A stretch of 64,000 nt of DNA from Chryseobacterium rhizosphaerae (GTDB taxonomy: Bacteria > Bacteroidota > Bacteroidia > Flavobacteriales > Weeksellaceae). The first letter of the stretch is position 1; the number at the start of each line of letters is the position of its first letter. A program made the translations under genes and the position numbers. Of this stretch, positions 46,975 to 55,625 are shown piece by piece. Under the pieces are notes generated by a model, which had not been told where the DNA came from, ran no database searches, and worked only from the letters and a program-made list of their open reading frames with translations. Location: assembly GCF_003385455.1 (NCBI RefSeq), contig NZ_QNUF01000010.1, positions 1 to 64,000 on the forward strand. Reading direction: 5' to 3'.

Positions 46975-47522
46975 AATTTAAAATAAAACCGAAACCACCT
47001 AAAAAACTAAAGAAAACCACCCTCAAACGCTTTTTATTAAAGCGGATGATCTATTATGTCCTTCCCAATGTATTCTTCAATTTCATTATCGCTTATGCCA
47101 GCTTTAAAGAATTAGGCTACACCCATTTTTTCTCCGGAGAACAAAATCTGGCCCGCCTTACCCTACCCATGGCACTATTTCTCCCCGTTGTCCTCACCAT
47201 AGACATCATCAAAAGAGTAACCGATGCCGCCGGACAAGGTGCCATTGAGTTTACCGTAGATGAACAGTTGAATATAAAAAAACTAATGACCAAGCTGAGT
47301 ATCCTGCATGGCGTGATTACCTGTTCTTTGGTCTTAGCTATGCTTTTTTTAGGACAGTATAATTTTTCTAAGGATTATAAGCTGGATGCTACGGCGATGG
47401 CTGTTGTTGTGGGAACACTGGCTGGGATTTTGTCTGTTATTTTTGTGTATTTGCCGGTGTGGAGGTTGAGGAGGTGGATGTGTAAACGAGTGCAGGCTGT
47501 GGCTGTGGACTTAAATGCATAA
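46971..47522 (+). CDS. Four-helix membrane protein, last gene of the operon
   Basis: A 183-residue protein with a very basic N-terminus (KPKPPKKLKKTTLKR) and four membrane segments (about 27-46, 64-84, 103-123, 140-163). Function unknown; its place suggests anchoring or exporting the product. The stop is followed after 40 bases by the Fic palindrome, and the last ~28 codons exist a second time at 48571-48657 in diverged form. The C-terminus here ('CKRVQAVAVDLNA') may therefore not be the original one. Confidence 0.7.
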   Translation: MKFKIKPKPPKKLKKTTLKRFLLKRMIYYVLPNVFFNFIIAYASFKELGYTHFFSGEQNLARLTLPMALFLPVVLTIDIIKRVTDAAGQGAIEFTVDEQLNIKKLMTKLSILHGVITCSLVLAMLFLGQYNFSKDYKLDATAMAVVVGTLAGILSVIFVYLPVWRLRRWMCKRVQAVAVDLNA

Positions 47523-47562
47523 TTTATTTTTTGATACATCCCTAGATTATAATATAAATTTC

Positions 47563-47598
47563 TATCTTTGATAGTATCATATGATACTATCAAAGATA
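47563..47598. promoter_or_regulatory. 36-bp perfect palindrome overlapping the fic promoter
   Basis: The half site TATCTTTGATAGTATCAT (18 bases) is followed by its exact reverse complement. The left end is itself a perfect -7 element (TATCTTTG, 47563-47570), and the last base is the A of the Fic ATG. Transcription would start near 47577, in the centre, giving a leader of only about 20 bases. A dimeric or tetrameric regulator bound here would block transcription, and the RNA could also fold over the start codon. The symmetric -7 on the other strand allows a divergent promoter. Confidence 0.75.
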
Positions 47599-48557
47599 TG
47601 AAACCTCCTTATACTATTACAGACACCATTTTATTTTTAGTAGCTTCTATTTCTGAAAAAATAGGAGAAATCAATGCTTCACATCTGTATAAGCCTGTCA
47701 CTGAATTAAGGAAAAAGAACAGGATTAAAACCATCCAGTCTTCATTGGAAATTGAAGGGAACACAATTACCGAAGAGCAGATAACCGCTTTACTGGAAAA
47801 TAAAAGAGTCATTGCTCCCCAAAAAGATATTCTTGAAGTTCAGAATGCAATACAGGTGTATGAAGAAATCAATAAACTAAATCCTTATCACCTGAAAGAC
47901 TTAGAAAAAGCACATTCTATTCTGATGAAAGGATTGGTTGCTCATCCTGGTAAGCTAAGAACCACTAATGTGGGTATCATTAAAGGTTCGAAAGTAGAAC
48001 ATGTAGCACCGGGAGGCACCATGATAAAAGGATTGATGAAAGATCTCTTTGCTTATCTGAAAAAAGACAAAGACCTGATTTTAATTAAAAGCTGTGTCTT
48101 CCACTATGAGTTTGAATTTATACATCCTTTTACGGACGGTAACGGAAGAATGGGCAGGCTCTGGCAGACCTTAATTCTGATGCAGCAATACCCTGTATTT
48201 GAATATCTACCTGTAGAAGCCCTCATCAGGCAAAAACAGACTGAATATTATCATGCCTTATCCGAATCTGATAAAAAAGGAAATTCTACCCTGTTTATAG
48301 AATTTATGCTCGGTATTATTCTCGAATCTTTACAGGAACTTTTACAATCTCAAAATAAAACATTGTATACAGAAGACAGAATTTTCTTATTTAAAGAGAA
48401 AGTAAAACAAAATAAGTTCAGCAGGAAAGACTATATGCAGAACTTCAAAAGTATTTCTGCTCCCACTGCAAGCAGAGACCTAAAATGGGCTGTTGACCAG
48501 GGTATTTTATCAAAATCCGGAGAACAGAGGTTGACAGAATATTGCTTTAAAGAATAA
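47598..48557 (+). CDS. Fic-family protein with self-inhibitory motif
   Basis: A 319-residue Fic protein. The active-site motif HPFTDGNGRMGR (176-187) is canonical, so AMP (or another nucleotide) transfer to a target hydroxyl is expected. The inhibitory motif (S/T)xxxE(G/N) is present in the N-terminal helix as S49-L-E-I-E53-G54, the class II arrangement. The C-terminal ~70 residues ('FKEKVKQNKFSRKDYMQNFK...SAPTASRDLKWAVDQGIL') form a winged-helix DNA-binding domain, suggesting autoregulation at the palindrome over its own start. ATG 47598 is preferred over the TTG at 47568 within the palindrome. Confidence 0.9.
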   Translation: MKPPYTITDTILFLVASISEKIGEINASHLYKPVTELRKKNRIKTIQSSLEIEGNTITEEQITALLENKRVIAPQKDILEVQNAIQVYEEINKLNPYHLKDLEKAHSILMKGLVAHPGKLRTTNVGIIKGSKVEHVAPGGTMIKGLMKDLFAYLKKDKDLILIKSCVFHYEFEFIHPFTDGNGRMGRLWQTLILMQQYPVFEYLPVEALIRQKQTEYYHALSESDKKGNSTLFIEFMLGIILESLQELLQSQNKTLYTEDRIFLFKEKVKQNKFSRKDYMQNFKSISAPTASRDLKWAVDQGILSKSGEQRLTEYCFKE

Positions 48558-48570
48558 TGATGTAATACGA

Positions 48571-48657
48571 TCTGTGATTTTTATGTATTTGCCGGTGTGG
48601 AGATTGAGGAGGTGGATGGGTAGGAGGGTGAATACAACAATTTTAGATATAAATTAA
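48571..48657 (+). pseudogene. Diverged copy of the membrane-protein gene 3' end
   Basis: This stretch encodes 'SVIFMYLPVWRLRRWMGRRV' then NTTILDIN and a stop. It matches 'SVIFVYLPVWRLRRWMCKRV' at 47433-47492 in the 46971-47522 gene, with about 51 of 60 bases identical. It starts 13 bases after the fic stop. It may be the original 3' end of the membrane-protein gene, displaced when the fic unit inserted. Confidence 0.7.
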
Positions 48658-48678
48658 TTATATATTTTATTATAAAAT

Positions 48679-48709
48679 AAAGACCTGAACGTTATCCATT
48701 CAGGTCTTT
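48679..48709. terminator. Strong two-way terminator after the fic region
   Basis: A perfect 11-bp stem AAAGACCTGAA / TTCAGGTCTTT with a 9-nt loop lies in an A/T-rich setting, between the plus-strand biosynthetic/fic genes and the minus-strand restriction genes ending at 48809. Confidence 0.75.
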
Positions 48710-48808
48710 AGCTTTTATATAAGCACACTATTACAGTTCAATTGGGAAAATATGATTAATAGATATATTATTACTAATACTAAAATTACTTCATAATTTT
48801 CTAAAAGG

Positions 48809-50686
48809 TCATATTACTTCTCTTCCATTCCCCTGTGGAATCAAATTATTATTTTTCAGCCATTCAATTGCATTAAAAAACTCTTGACGTTCAATTTTTA
48901 ATTTTGAATCATGCCAGTTTTCTCTAGCTTCAGTTACGATTGCCTCATCATCAATTTGAGTTTTTCTAATAATGAGATTATTCCATCCTGAATATATAGT
49001 AGCCACAACTTCAGCTTCGTGAGTTGTCTTCATATTTGCAAATAAGTCGATTACTCTTCTGATCTCTTGTAATTTAGGTCTAAGATCCAGAACACACCTC
49101 ATCATAAATGCATTAAAATTCTCTGCTTTAATATATTTATGACCATCATAATTGTCTCCTTTTACTTCCTGAACAGAAAACCATTTTTTTTCTTTTGCCA
49201 AAGGTTCTACAACTTTTACCAAATGTTCAAAAGCAGCCGGACCAGCAGCCATTTTCTTTGCAACTCTTCCAAAATCTAAGTCAATATGCTTTTCAATAAC
49301 CTCAACAGTTTTTTCCCCTTTTGTTCTATATAAAGATTTTCCATTTTTTTCGTGAGCTTCTATTGCAAGAGCAATAACCATTGCCTGTTTGTCTGCTTTT
49401 TTCTTTGCATTGAAACTCTTGGTTCTTGCAAAATATGGGTCAATTATAGGTTGAGTGATAGGAATAACTTTAGCTCTCCTCAACTCACCTTTGAACGCAC
49501 TATCCAACACGCTATTTTTAAGCCTTTTTAAAGCCTCTAATTTATTTTGGTAGTATTGGGTTAGTTTTTGGCTTTTCTCGGTTGTTTGGTCTAAATATGT
49601 AACTATGCGTTGTTGTTCGATTATCGTTGGATAATTAATCTCAAACTTTTCCAACATATTCTTACTTAGTGCCTCTCTCGTAGCTCCTCCGCTTGAATTA
49701 TATAGAAGTTGATTTTTGTAAAATGGGCTTATCAAAGAATAATGTAAAAATTTCGGGAGTAATAACTCTTTTTTTATTCTTAAAATAGAAACGTGCTGAT
49801 TAACTCTTGCAGGTAAAATATTTTCAGGAACGATACAGCATCTTGCAACAGAAGCACCAGTAATATTCAAAAGAATATCATTGTTCTCAATTTCAACATT
49901 TGATAATTTTTTTGCTTGAACTTCATCTATAAATGCAAGATTTTTTTCTTTAAATCCCCAGTCGTGAACATTTAAACTTCTGATTAAAGATATTCCACTT
50001 TCTTTGTATGAGTTCTGTCCGCCAGTTGGGGTAGAACCACTTCCTATTTTTAAAGTAAGTTTTTTTAGATTCTCAGTTTTCCAATTTGCGTGTTTTCCTT
50101 CAAACATCTCATCCAAAACACTTTCGTTCAGTTGTTTTAGTTTTTGGATGTTTCCTTCTACCAAAGCAATGGTTTGGTCTAATTTTTCGAAAGTTTTATC
50201 TAATACCGAAACGATTTGATTTTGTTCTGAAAGTGGAGGAAGAGGAAAATTATACTTTGAAAAAGTTGATTTGTTGATGATTGAAACTACTGCCTGATTG
50301 GCATTTTCCAGCATATACTTTTCTAAAGTCAAAGCATAATAGTACCCAAACCTATAATTAACAATTTTATTATTAAAATTAATGCTATTAATTTGTTGAT
50401 TGGTAATTAAATCAGTGCCTGCAATACCAACTTTCCCCAAAGAACCAATACAGCAAACCATTACAGAATTTTTTGGGATTAATCTTGATTTAGTCAATGC
50501 TTCCTCAGTAACATACTCCTGTGTTTGTATGACAATACCATTTCCAAGGTTTGGAGGTTTAACAAAAGGGATATTACCATTTAAATAATATTTAACAACA
50601 CTTTTAGGAGGAGTATTTCCAGTAATAACTTCTCCAACTTCTTCCAATTTCTTCCACTCCCAACCTTTTGGTAACTTATCCTTCAT
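48809..50686 (-). CDS. hsdS: Type I restriction specificity subunit with C-terminal extension
   Basis: A 625-residue protein. Two target-recognition domains each begin with a weakly conserved block ('WKKLEEVGEVITGNTPPKS'; 'WKTENLKKLTLKIGSGSTPT') and end with helical spacers ('PLPPLSEQNQIVSVLDKTFE', 'LKQLNESVLDEMFEG'; 'PTIIEQQRIVTYLDQ', 'LKRLKNSVLDSAFKGEL'). They should recognise the two halves of a split DNA site for both methylation and cleavage. Residues about 410-625 are an extra, mainly helical domain of unknown function not needed in ordinary ~400-residue HsdS. The gene overlaps hsdM by 11 bases. Length therefore exceeds the family norm by some 200 residues. Confidence 0.88.
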   Translation of the reverse strand: MKDKLPKGWEWKKLEEVGEVITGNTPPKSVVKYYLNGNIPFVKPPNLGNGIVIQTQEYVTEEALTKSRLIPKNSVMVCCIGSLGKVGIAGTDLITNQQINSINFNNKIVNYRFGYYYALTLEKYMLENANQAVVSIINKSTFSKYNFPLPPLSEQNQIVSVLDKTFEKLDQTIALVEGNIQKLKQLNESVLDEMFEGKHANWKTENLKKLTLKIGSGSTPTGGQNSYKESGISLIRSLNVHDWGFKEKNLAFIDEVQAKKLSNVEIENNDILLNITGASVARCCIVPENILPARVNQHVSILRIKKELLLPKFLHYSLISPFYKNQLLYNSSGGATREALSKNMLEKFEINYPTIIEQQRIVTYLDQTTEKSQKLTQYYQNKLEALKRLKNSVLDSAFKGELRRAKVIPITQPIIDPYFARTKSFNAKKKADKQAMVIALAIEAHEKNGKSLYRTKGEKTVEVIEKHIDLDFGRVAKKMAAGPAAFEHLVKVVEPLAKEKKWFSVQEVKGDNYDGHKYIKAENFNAFMMRCVLDLRPKLQEIRRVIDLFANMKTTHEAEVVATIYSGWNNLIIRKTQIDDEAIVTEARENWHDSKLKIERQEFFNAIEWLKNNNLIPQGNGREVI

Positions 50687-52166
50687 AACCTGTCTGAATT
50701 AGGTTGTCAATTTCAGATAAAAGCAAATTAATATTTTTATCATTGCTTTGGATGTCTGCAAAGATTTCGCTTGGAGATTGATGGATTATTTCTTTTTGCT
50801 TTGCTGGGTTTTTTGCACTCAAATCGTAATTTCTTTCTCTAATTTCATCAGCTGTAGCGAGCCAAGAGTTTTCCGTCGTAGCACGTGTTTTATAAAGTTC
50901 TACAAATTCAGCAATATGCTCGTACTGGATAGGCTTATTCTTAGTAAGTTTCTTTTCTAAGTTGACTTCATAATACCAAACGTCCTGCGTTCCTCCTTTA
51001 CGTTCAAAAAAGATAACATTCGTTTTTACTCCACTATAAGGTAGAAAAACACCTGCCGGTAAACTTAGTATTGTATGTATGTTAAAATTATCTAACAAGT
51101 CTTTTTTTACCGCAGTAAATGCATTATTACTTTGGAATAAGATACCTTCCGGAATTACAATTCCCGCTTTTCCGTTCAAAGCTAATTTTTTCATAAAATG
51201 CTGTAAAAACAGTACCTCAGTTGCACTACTTTCAATAGGAAAATTGTTTTGAACTTCCTTTTTTTCTTTACCACCAAAAGGAGGATTAGCGAGAATAATA
51301 GAATAACGGTCTTTCTCCTGAAAATCTCTAATATTCTGAGTAAGCGTATTCTGTTTGTAAATGTTCGGACTTTCGATACCATGCAAAATCATATTCATCA
51401 CACCCATCACATACGCTAAAGGTGTTTTTTCGTTCCCAAAAAACATTCCTTCTTTGATATGTTTTAGCTGAGTGGTGCTGTATTCATTTTTCTTTTGCAT
51501 TACATAATCAAACGCCTGAATTAAGAATCCGGCACTTCCTACCGCTCCGTCGTAAATAGTATCATTCACATTAGGTTCAAGTACATCAACCATTGCCTTG
51601 ATAACAGGACGAGGCGTATAAAATTCTCCTGAATTTCCACCATCGCTTCCCATTCCTTTAAGCAAGTTTTCATAAATAATACTTAACTCAAATAAATCTT
51701 CTTGGCTCTGGAAATTAAGGTCTGCAATATTTTCTATAACTTCCCTTAGTGTATGTCCGCTTGCAATTCGATTGGTGATGAACTCGAAAACAGCACCAAT
51801 TTTATATTTTACACTTTTTACATCCTGCTGATTGGATTTGAAGTTTTCCAAATAAGGGAATAGATCATTATTGACAAAATCAATAAGATCATCTCCTCCT
51901 ATTGCACCTTTCAAATCATACTTTCCATCTTCTTTAAGTGGATAAGCCCATCTATCCCAACGATATTTGGGATCAATTATATATTCGTATGGTTTGCCAT
52001 CAATTAAAGCATCAGATGCTTTGTTTTCTTCATAATCGTGTAAATATTTTAAAAATAAAATCCAACTGATTTGTTCGGTATAATGCATTGCCCCACTAAT
52101 TCCATCGTCTCTGCGGAGAATGTCTGTAATTCTGTCTATTCTTGATTGTAAATTTGCTATCGTCAT
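50676..52166 (-). CDS. hsdM: Type I restriction N6-adenine methyltransferase
   Basis: A 496-residue HsdM. 'SGEFYTPRPVIKAMVDVLEP' (179-198) leads to the SAM-binding motif, here DGAVGSAGFL (206-215) in place of the usual DPACGSGGFL. The catalytic motif NPPFGG is at 294-299. An N-terminal helical HsdM domain ('HYTEQISWILFLKYLHDYEE') precedes it. It methylates adenine within the site chosen by HsdS, protecting the host and forming the core of the restriction complex. It lies 4 bases after hsdR. Confidence 0.92.
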   Translation of the reverse strand: MTIANLQSRIDRITDILRRDDGISGAMHYTEQISWILFLKYLHDYEENKASDALIDGKPYEYIIDPKYRWDRWAYPLKEDGKYDLKGAIGGDDLIDFVNNDLFPYLENFKSNQQDVKSVKYKIGAVFEFITNRIASGHTLREVIENIADLNFQSQEDLFELSIIYENLLKGMGSDGGNSGEFYTPRPVIKAMVDVLEPNVNDTIYDGAVGSAGFLIQAFDYVMQKKNEYSTTQLKHIKEGMFFGNEKTPLAYVMGVMNMILHGIESPNIYKQNTLTQNIRDFQEKDRYSIILANPPFGGKEKKEVQNNFPIESSATEVLFLQHFMKKLALNGKAGIVIPEGILFQSNNAFTAVKKDLLDNFNIHTILSLPAGVFLPYSGVKTNVIFFERKGGTQDVWYYEVNLEKKLTKNKPIQYEHIAEFVELYKTRATTENSWLATADEIRERNYDLSAKNPAKQKEIIHQSPSEIFADIQSNDKNINLLLSEIDNLIQTGYEG

Positions 52167-52170
52167 ATCC

Positions 52171-54507
52171 TTACACTGCCTGATACATTACTTGTTGTAA
52201 TTTGTAAAAAGCATTAATTAAATTATTCGCATTGCCAAATGCTTTGGCAGCTTCCTGTGTCGTTCCTAAACCATTCAACTGAATAAGTTCGGAAAGTTTA
52301 TCTCTTTTCAATTCCTCAATTCCGTCTTTCTTGTATCTATCTAAGACAAAATACAGGAATTGTTGGGCTTTTTCATTTTCATAGTTTTTGAAAAAATCTG
52401 ATTTTTGTTTTGTTGTTTCAGCTCTATGATTTCGAGTAACGAGCTCTTTGCTGTAACTTACATAGGCAAGTAAATCAAATACATCACTCTCTTCCGCTTC
52501 AAACATTTTTTGGAGCGTTTCTATTTGCTCATCATCAAATCCAGTTTGCCCTAACTTTGTCAAAAGCTCTTCTCTTGTTTCAGGTTTACTCCATAATTCA
52601 CGAAGTTGCTCTTCACTACTAAATAAATTGGGTAAAAATTCGATCAATTTCTCCAAAAATTCTGAAACTGTAAGCGGTCTTCCGTTATCTCCAACATAAC
52701 GAACCTCCACATCTATCACCTTAATATTTCTCCCATTTAACTTGACTACAATTTTTTCTTTTTGGGGTTCAGGTGGCATATAAATACCTTCATCATTATC
52801 ATCTTGTGAATTAGGCTTAGGTTTGGGTTTCGGTTTTGTTATTGGGTTTAGATCTTCTTCGCCATCAATTATAATTTCATCCTCTTCTTCTGCAGAATCA
52901 TCCCAATCTTTATCATAGAAATTATTTGTAGCTCCAGTAAAATCTATAATCGTAAAAAAATCTTTATTCTCAAAAATACGGGTGCCTCTACCAACAATTT
53001 GTTTAAATTCCACCATAGAATTTATAACACGAACTAAAACGACATTTCTAACATTTCTTGCATCAACTCCGGTAGTGAGCATCTGTGATGAAGTAAGAAT
53101 TACAGGAATGTCTTTGTCATTATCTTGAAATCGTTCTAAAAGTTGTTTTCCAATTTCTCCTTCATTACTTGTAACTCTTACGCAATAATGTGGGTCTTTT
53201 ACGGATTTATGTTTATTAATCGCATCACGCATCATTAAAGCATGTTCTTGATTGACACAGAAAATAATTGTTTTATCCATTTCTCGGATATTTGCCAAAA
53301 TTGCTCGGGCAATTAAATCCGTTCTATCTTCAACAATGATTCTACTTTCAAAATCAGAAAGACCATAAATCCTGTCTTCAAGCTCTCCACTTACTACAAT
53401 GTCATCCTTGGTTGGAATATACTCATCAATATTGGTTCTTATTCTTTTAACCTTATAAGGTGTCAAAAATCCATCATTAATTCCATCCTTAAGAGAATAC
53501 TCATAAACAGGTTTTCCGAAGTAATTATAAGTGTTTACGTTGTCGTTACGTTTTGGAGTGGCGGTAAGTCCTAGGTGAACTGCCGTTGCAAAATAATCTA
53601 AAATATCTCTCCAGGAACCATTCTCATTGGCTGAACCTCTATGACATTCGTCAATAATAACAATATCAAAAAAATCAGAAGGATATTGTTTGTAATAACC
53701 TCCAATGTTTTCTTTTTCGGCAATTGCCTGATAAATTGCAAAAAATACATTTGCATTCGTTGGAACCTGACCGTTCCTAATCCGGATTTCGTCACCATTG
53801 ATTTTAACCAAATCTCTTTCCAACGGATTAAATGTATTAATGGCTTGGTCAGCCAAAATATTTCGATCAGCTAAGAATAAAATTTTTGGCCTCCGTTCTA
53901 TCTTATCTACATTCCAACGAGCTGTGAAAAGTTTGTAAGCAATTTGAAAAGCAACAAATGTTTTTCCTGTTCCTGTTGCTAAAGTAAGAAGAATGCGTTT
54001 TTTGTCTTCAGCTATGGCTTCAATTACCTTGTTTACTGCAATTTCTTGGTAATATCTAGGTTTAAAGTCTCCTGTTAAATAAAAAGGTATGCTTAAAAGC
54101 TTTTCTTTTATACTATTTTTCTGAGCAAAGATCCTATTGTACATTTCTTCCGGAGTTGGATAATTTCTAATAAAATCTCCTTTTCCTTCTGAAATGCAAA
54201 ACTCATAAATCTGTTTTCCGTTACTGGAATAAACAAAATCAATTTTTAGCTTCTGAGCATAATCAATGGCCTGCTGTAAGCCTTCAGTTGATTGTTTATC
54301 GTATCGCTTTGCCTCAATGATTGCAAGAGGAACATTTTTATATTTAAGCAAATAATCAACATATAATCGTTCTCCTCTTTTATTCCCGGATAATTTTCTT
54401 CCGTCAGTAAAATAATACTCACGGATAATGTAAGCCTCGTCCCATTCAGATAATCTTAACTGTGGGTCTATAAATTTAGCTCTGGTATCGTGTTCTGAAT
54501 AGGACAA
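52171..54507 (-). CDS. hsdR: Type I restriction endonuclease/translocase subunit
   Basis: A 778-residue HsdR of the EcoEI/EcoAI type. The N-terminal PD-(D/E)xK nuclease shows Asp51 and Glu65-x-Lys67 ('YVDYLLKYKNVPLAIIEAKR'). The SF2 motor has Walker A ATGTGKT (177-183), the DEAH-box variant DECH in 'VIIDECHRGSA', 'LGLTATPKR' and a late 'GRGTRIFE'. A Lys/Pro/Asp-rich linker (about 550-580) precedes the C-terminal helical domain that binds the methylase. It cuts unmodified DNA far from the site after ATP-driven translocation. First gene of hsdR-hsdM-hsdS. Confidence 0.93.
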   Translation of the reverse strand: MSYSEHDTRAKFIDPQLRLSEWDEAYIIREYYFTDGRKLSGNKRGERLYVDYLLKYKNVPLAIIEAKRYDKQSTEGLQQAIDYAQKLKIDFVYSSNGKQIYEFCISEGKGDFIRNYPTPEEMYNRIFAQKNSIKEKLLSIPFYLTGDFKPRYYQEIAVNKVIEAIAEDKKRILLTLATGTGKTFVAFQIAYKLFTARWNVDKIERRPKILFLADRNILADQAINTFNPLERDLVKINGDEIRIRNGQVPTNANVFFAIYQAIAEKENIGGYYKQYPSDFFDIVIIDECHRGSANENGSWRDILDYFATAVHLGLTATPKRNDNVNTYNYFGKPVYEYSLKDGINDGFLTPYKVKRIRTNIDEYIPTKDDIVVSGELEDRIYGLSDFESRIIVEDRTDLIARAILANIREMDKTIIFCVNQEHALMMRDAINKHKSVKDPHYCVRVTSNEGEIGKQLLERFQDNDKDIPVILTSSQMLTTGVDARNVRNVVLVRVINSMVEFKQIVGRGTRIFENKDFFTIIDFTGATNNFYDKDWDDSAEEEDEIIIDGEEDLNPITKPKPKPKPNSQDDNDEGIYMPPEPQKEKIVVKLNGRNIKVIDVEVRYVGDNGRPLTVSEFLEKLIEFLPNLFSSEEQLRELWSKPETREELLTKLGQTGFDDEQIETLQKMFEAEESDVFDLLAYVSYSKELVTRNHRAETTKQKSDFFKNYENEKAQQFLYFVLDRYKKDGIEELKRDKLSELIQLNGLGTTQEAAKAFGNANNLINAFYKLQQVMYQAV

Positions 54508-54673
54508 ATATTAGTTTTTAAAGTTTTCAAATTTACAAAAATAGTTTAGCAAAGCCACAAAAACACACAACACTGTAACAATCAATACATTACACCATTA
54601 CATATTGTAGCTTCTCCATTTTTGAAAATGCTTTACAGAGATAAGTAAAATATATTTTGTACATATTTCTTAA

Positions 54674-54820
54674 AATCCTCACAATACATTTAAACACCAA
54701 AAATTAGTAAAACTTCTTAAAGTAAAGCCCAAACTTACCGAAAGAAATAATATTGGAAGAAGAATTATTCAAAAGGTTCAAAATTTTGTAGATGTTTTCA
54801 TTGATGGAGTTAACGCCTAA
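54674..54820 (+). pseudogene. Possible C-terminal gene fragment
   Basis: A frame with no ATG, open from 54674, reads 'KLVKLLKVKPKLTERNNIGR' then 'RIIQKVQNFVDVFIDGVNA' and a stop. The composition looks like coding sequence, and it ends 10 bases before the terminator stem at 54830. It may be the tail of a gene lost when the restriction island arrived. Family not recognised. The rest of 54508-54673 shows nothing. Confidence 0.25.
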
Positions 54821-54829
54821 TCTAAAATA

Positions 54830-54859
54830 AAAAAGGTTCAGCGTATGCTGAACCTTTTT
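54830..54859. terminator. Terminator of the XRE regulator gene
   Basis: A 13-bp perfect stem, AAAAAGGTTCAGC / GCTGAACCTTTTT, with a 4-nt loop. On the minus strand it lies 19 bases past the stop of 54878-55282; its A/T ends allow action in both directions. Confidence 0.85.
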
Positions 54860-54877
54860 CTATATCTTAAGTCATCC

Positions 54878-55282
54878 CTACCCAATCAACCTCTCAAGCC
54901 TCACCATCATCTCATCCTTCTCCTTCAGCATCCTTTCATAAAGTTCCATCTTTTCTTCATGCATTTTCAGAATAGCTTCTACCGGATTGAAAACAGGATG
55001 TATATTAATTGCTGAAGCCCCCTCTTTGAAATCAGTAAACGTATTAGAAATAATATTCACCGCCTGCTCCTCATCAAAATTTTGAAACGCTTCCACCGGA
55101 ATTTTCAATACTTCAGAAATTCTTTTCAGTAAAGGGTCTTCAATAATTTCTTTCTGTTCCAGCAGAGAAACTTTCTTCTGGTTCCAGTCGTCTCCAAGGT
55201 CAAGAGCCAATGCTTCCTGCTTGATGCCCAGCATTTCCCTGAATCGTTTTACATTGCGGCCCTGATGTATTTTATGTTCCAT
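54878..55282 (-). CDS. XRE-family helix-turn-helix regulator
   Basis: A 134-residue protein. The N-terminal ~65 residues are a Cro/cI-type HTH ('NVKRFREMLGIKQEALALDL', 'QKKVSLLEQKEIIED', 'LLKRISEVLKIPVEAF'). The C-terminal part is a helical, Glu/Met/Lys-rich tail with coiled-coil character ('KMHEEKMELYERMLKEKDEM'), probably for oligomerisation. It lies between a type I restriction operon (same strand) and mcrBC (opposite strand), so it may control one of them. A housekeeping role is also possible, since similar proteins occur alone in flavobacteria. Confidence 0.8.
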   Translation of the reverse strand: MEHKIHQGRNVKRFREMLGIKQEALALDLGDDWNQKKVSLLEQKEIIEDPLLKRISEVLKIPVEAFQNFDEEQAVNIISNTFTDFKEGASAINIHPVFNPVEAILKMHEEKMELYERMLKEKDEMMVRLERLIG

Positions 55283-55625
55283 GACAATTCAACTTTTATG
55301 AAGAGTTAAATATAGAAAAATATTGGCAAAAAAGGCTTTAAAAAGCGGTCGAAATCTGTTTTTTCCCTTGTCTTCGGTTTTAAATGATTGAATTTCTGAG
55401 CTAAGAGCATCTTTGCCGAAAATTTTACGTTTTCCCGTAATCATGCCTTAAAGATTTTCCTTATTATTGTAGTCTATACACTACAAATACGTGAAAACTA
55501 ATATCATTGATGTTTTAATACCTTAGAAAGCATCTTTCAATTTAAAAAACATATTATTTTTATCATCAACGACCGGTTCATGATGTAGTAATGAATCATA
55601 TCTATACAGAAAACTAAAAACCAAT

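Noticed and set aside
47375-47593. Minus-strand ORF beginning with the same residues as the upstream-extended Fic frame
   Set aside because: It exists only because the 36-bp palindrome reads the same on both strands; the rest is antisense to the membrane-protein gene.
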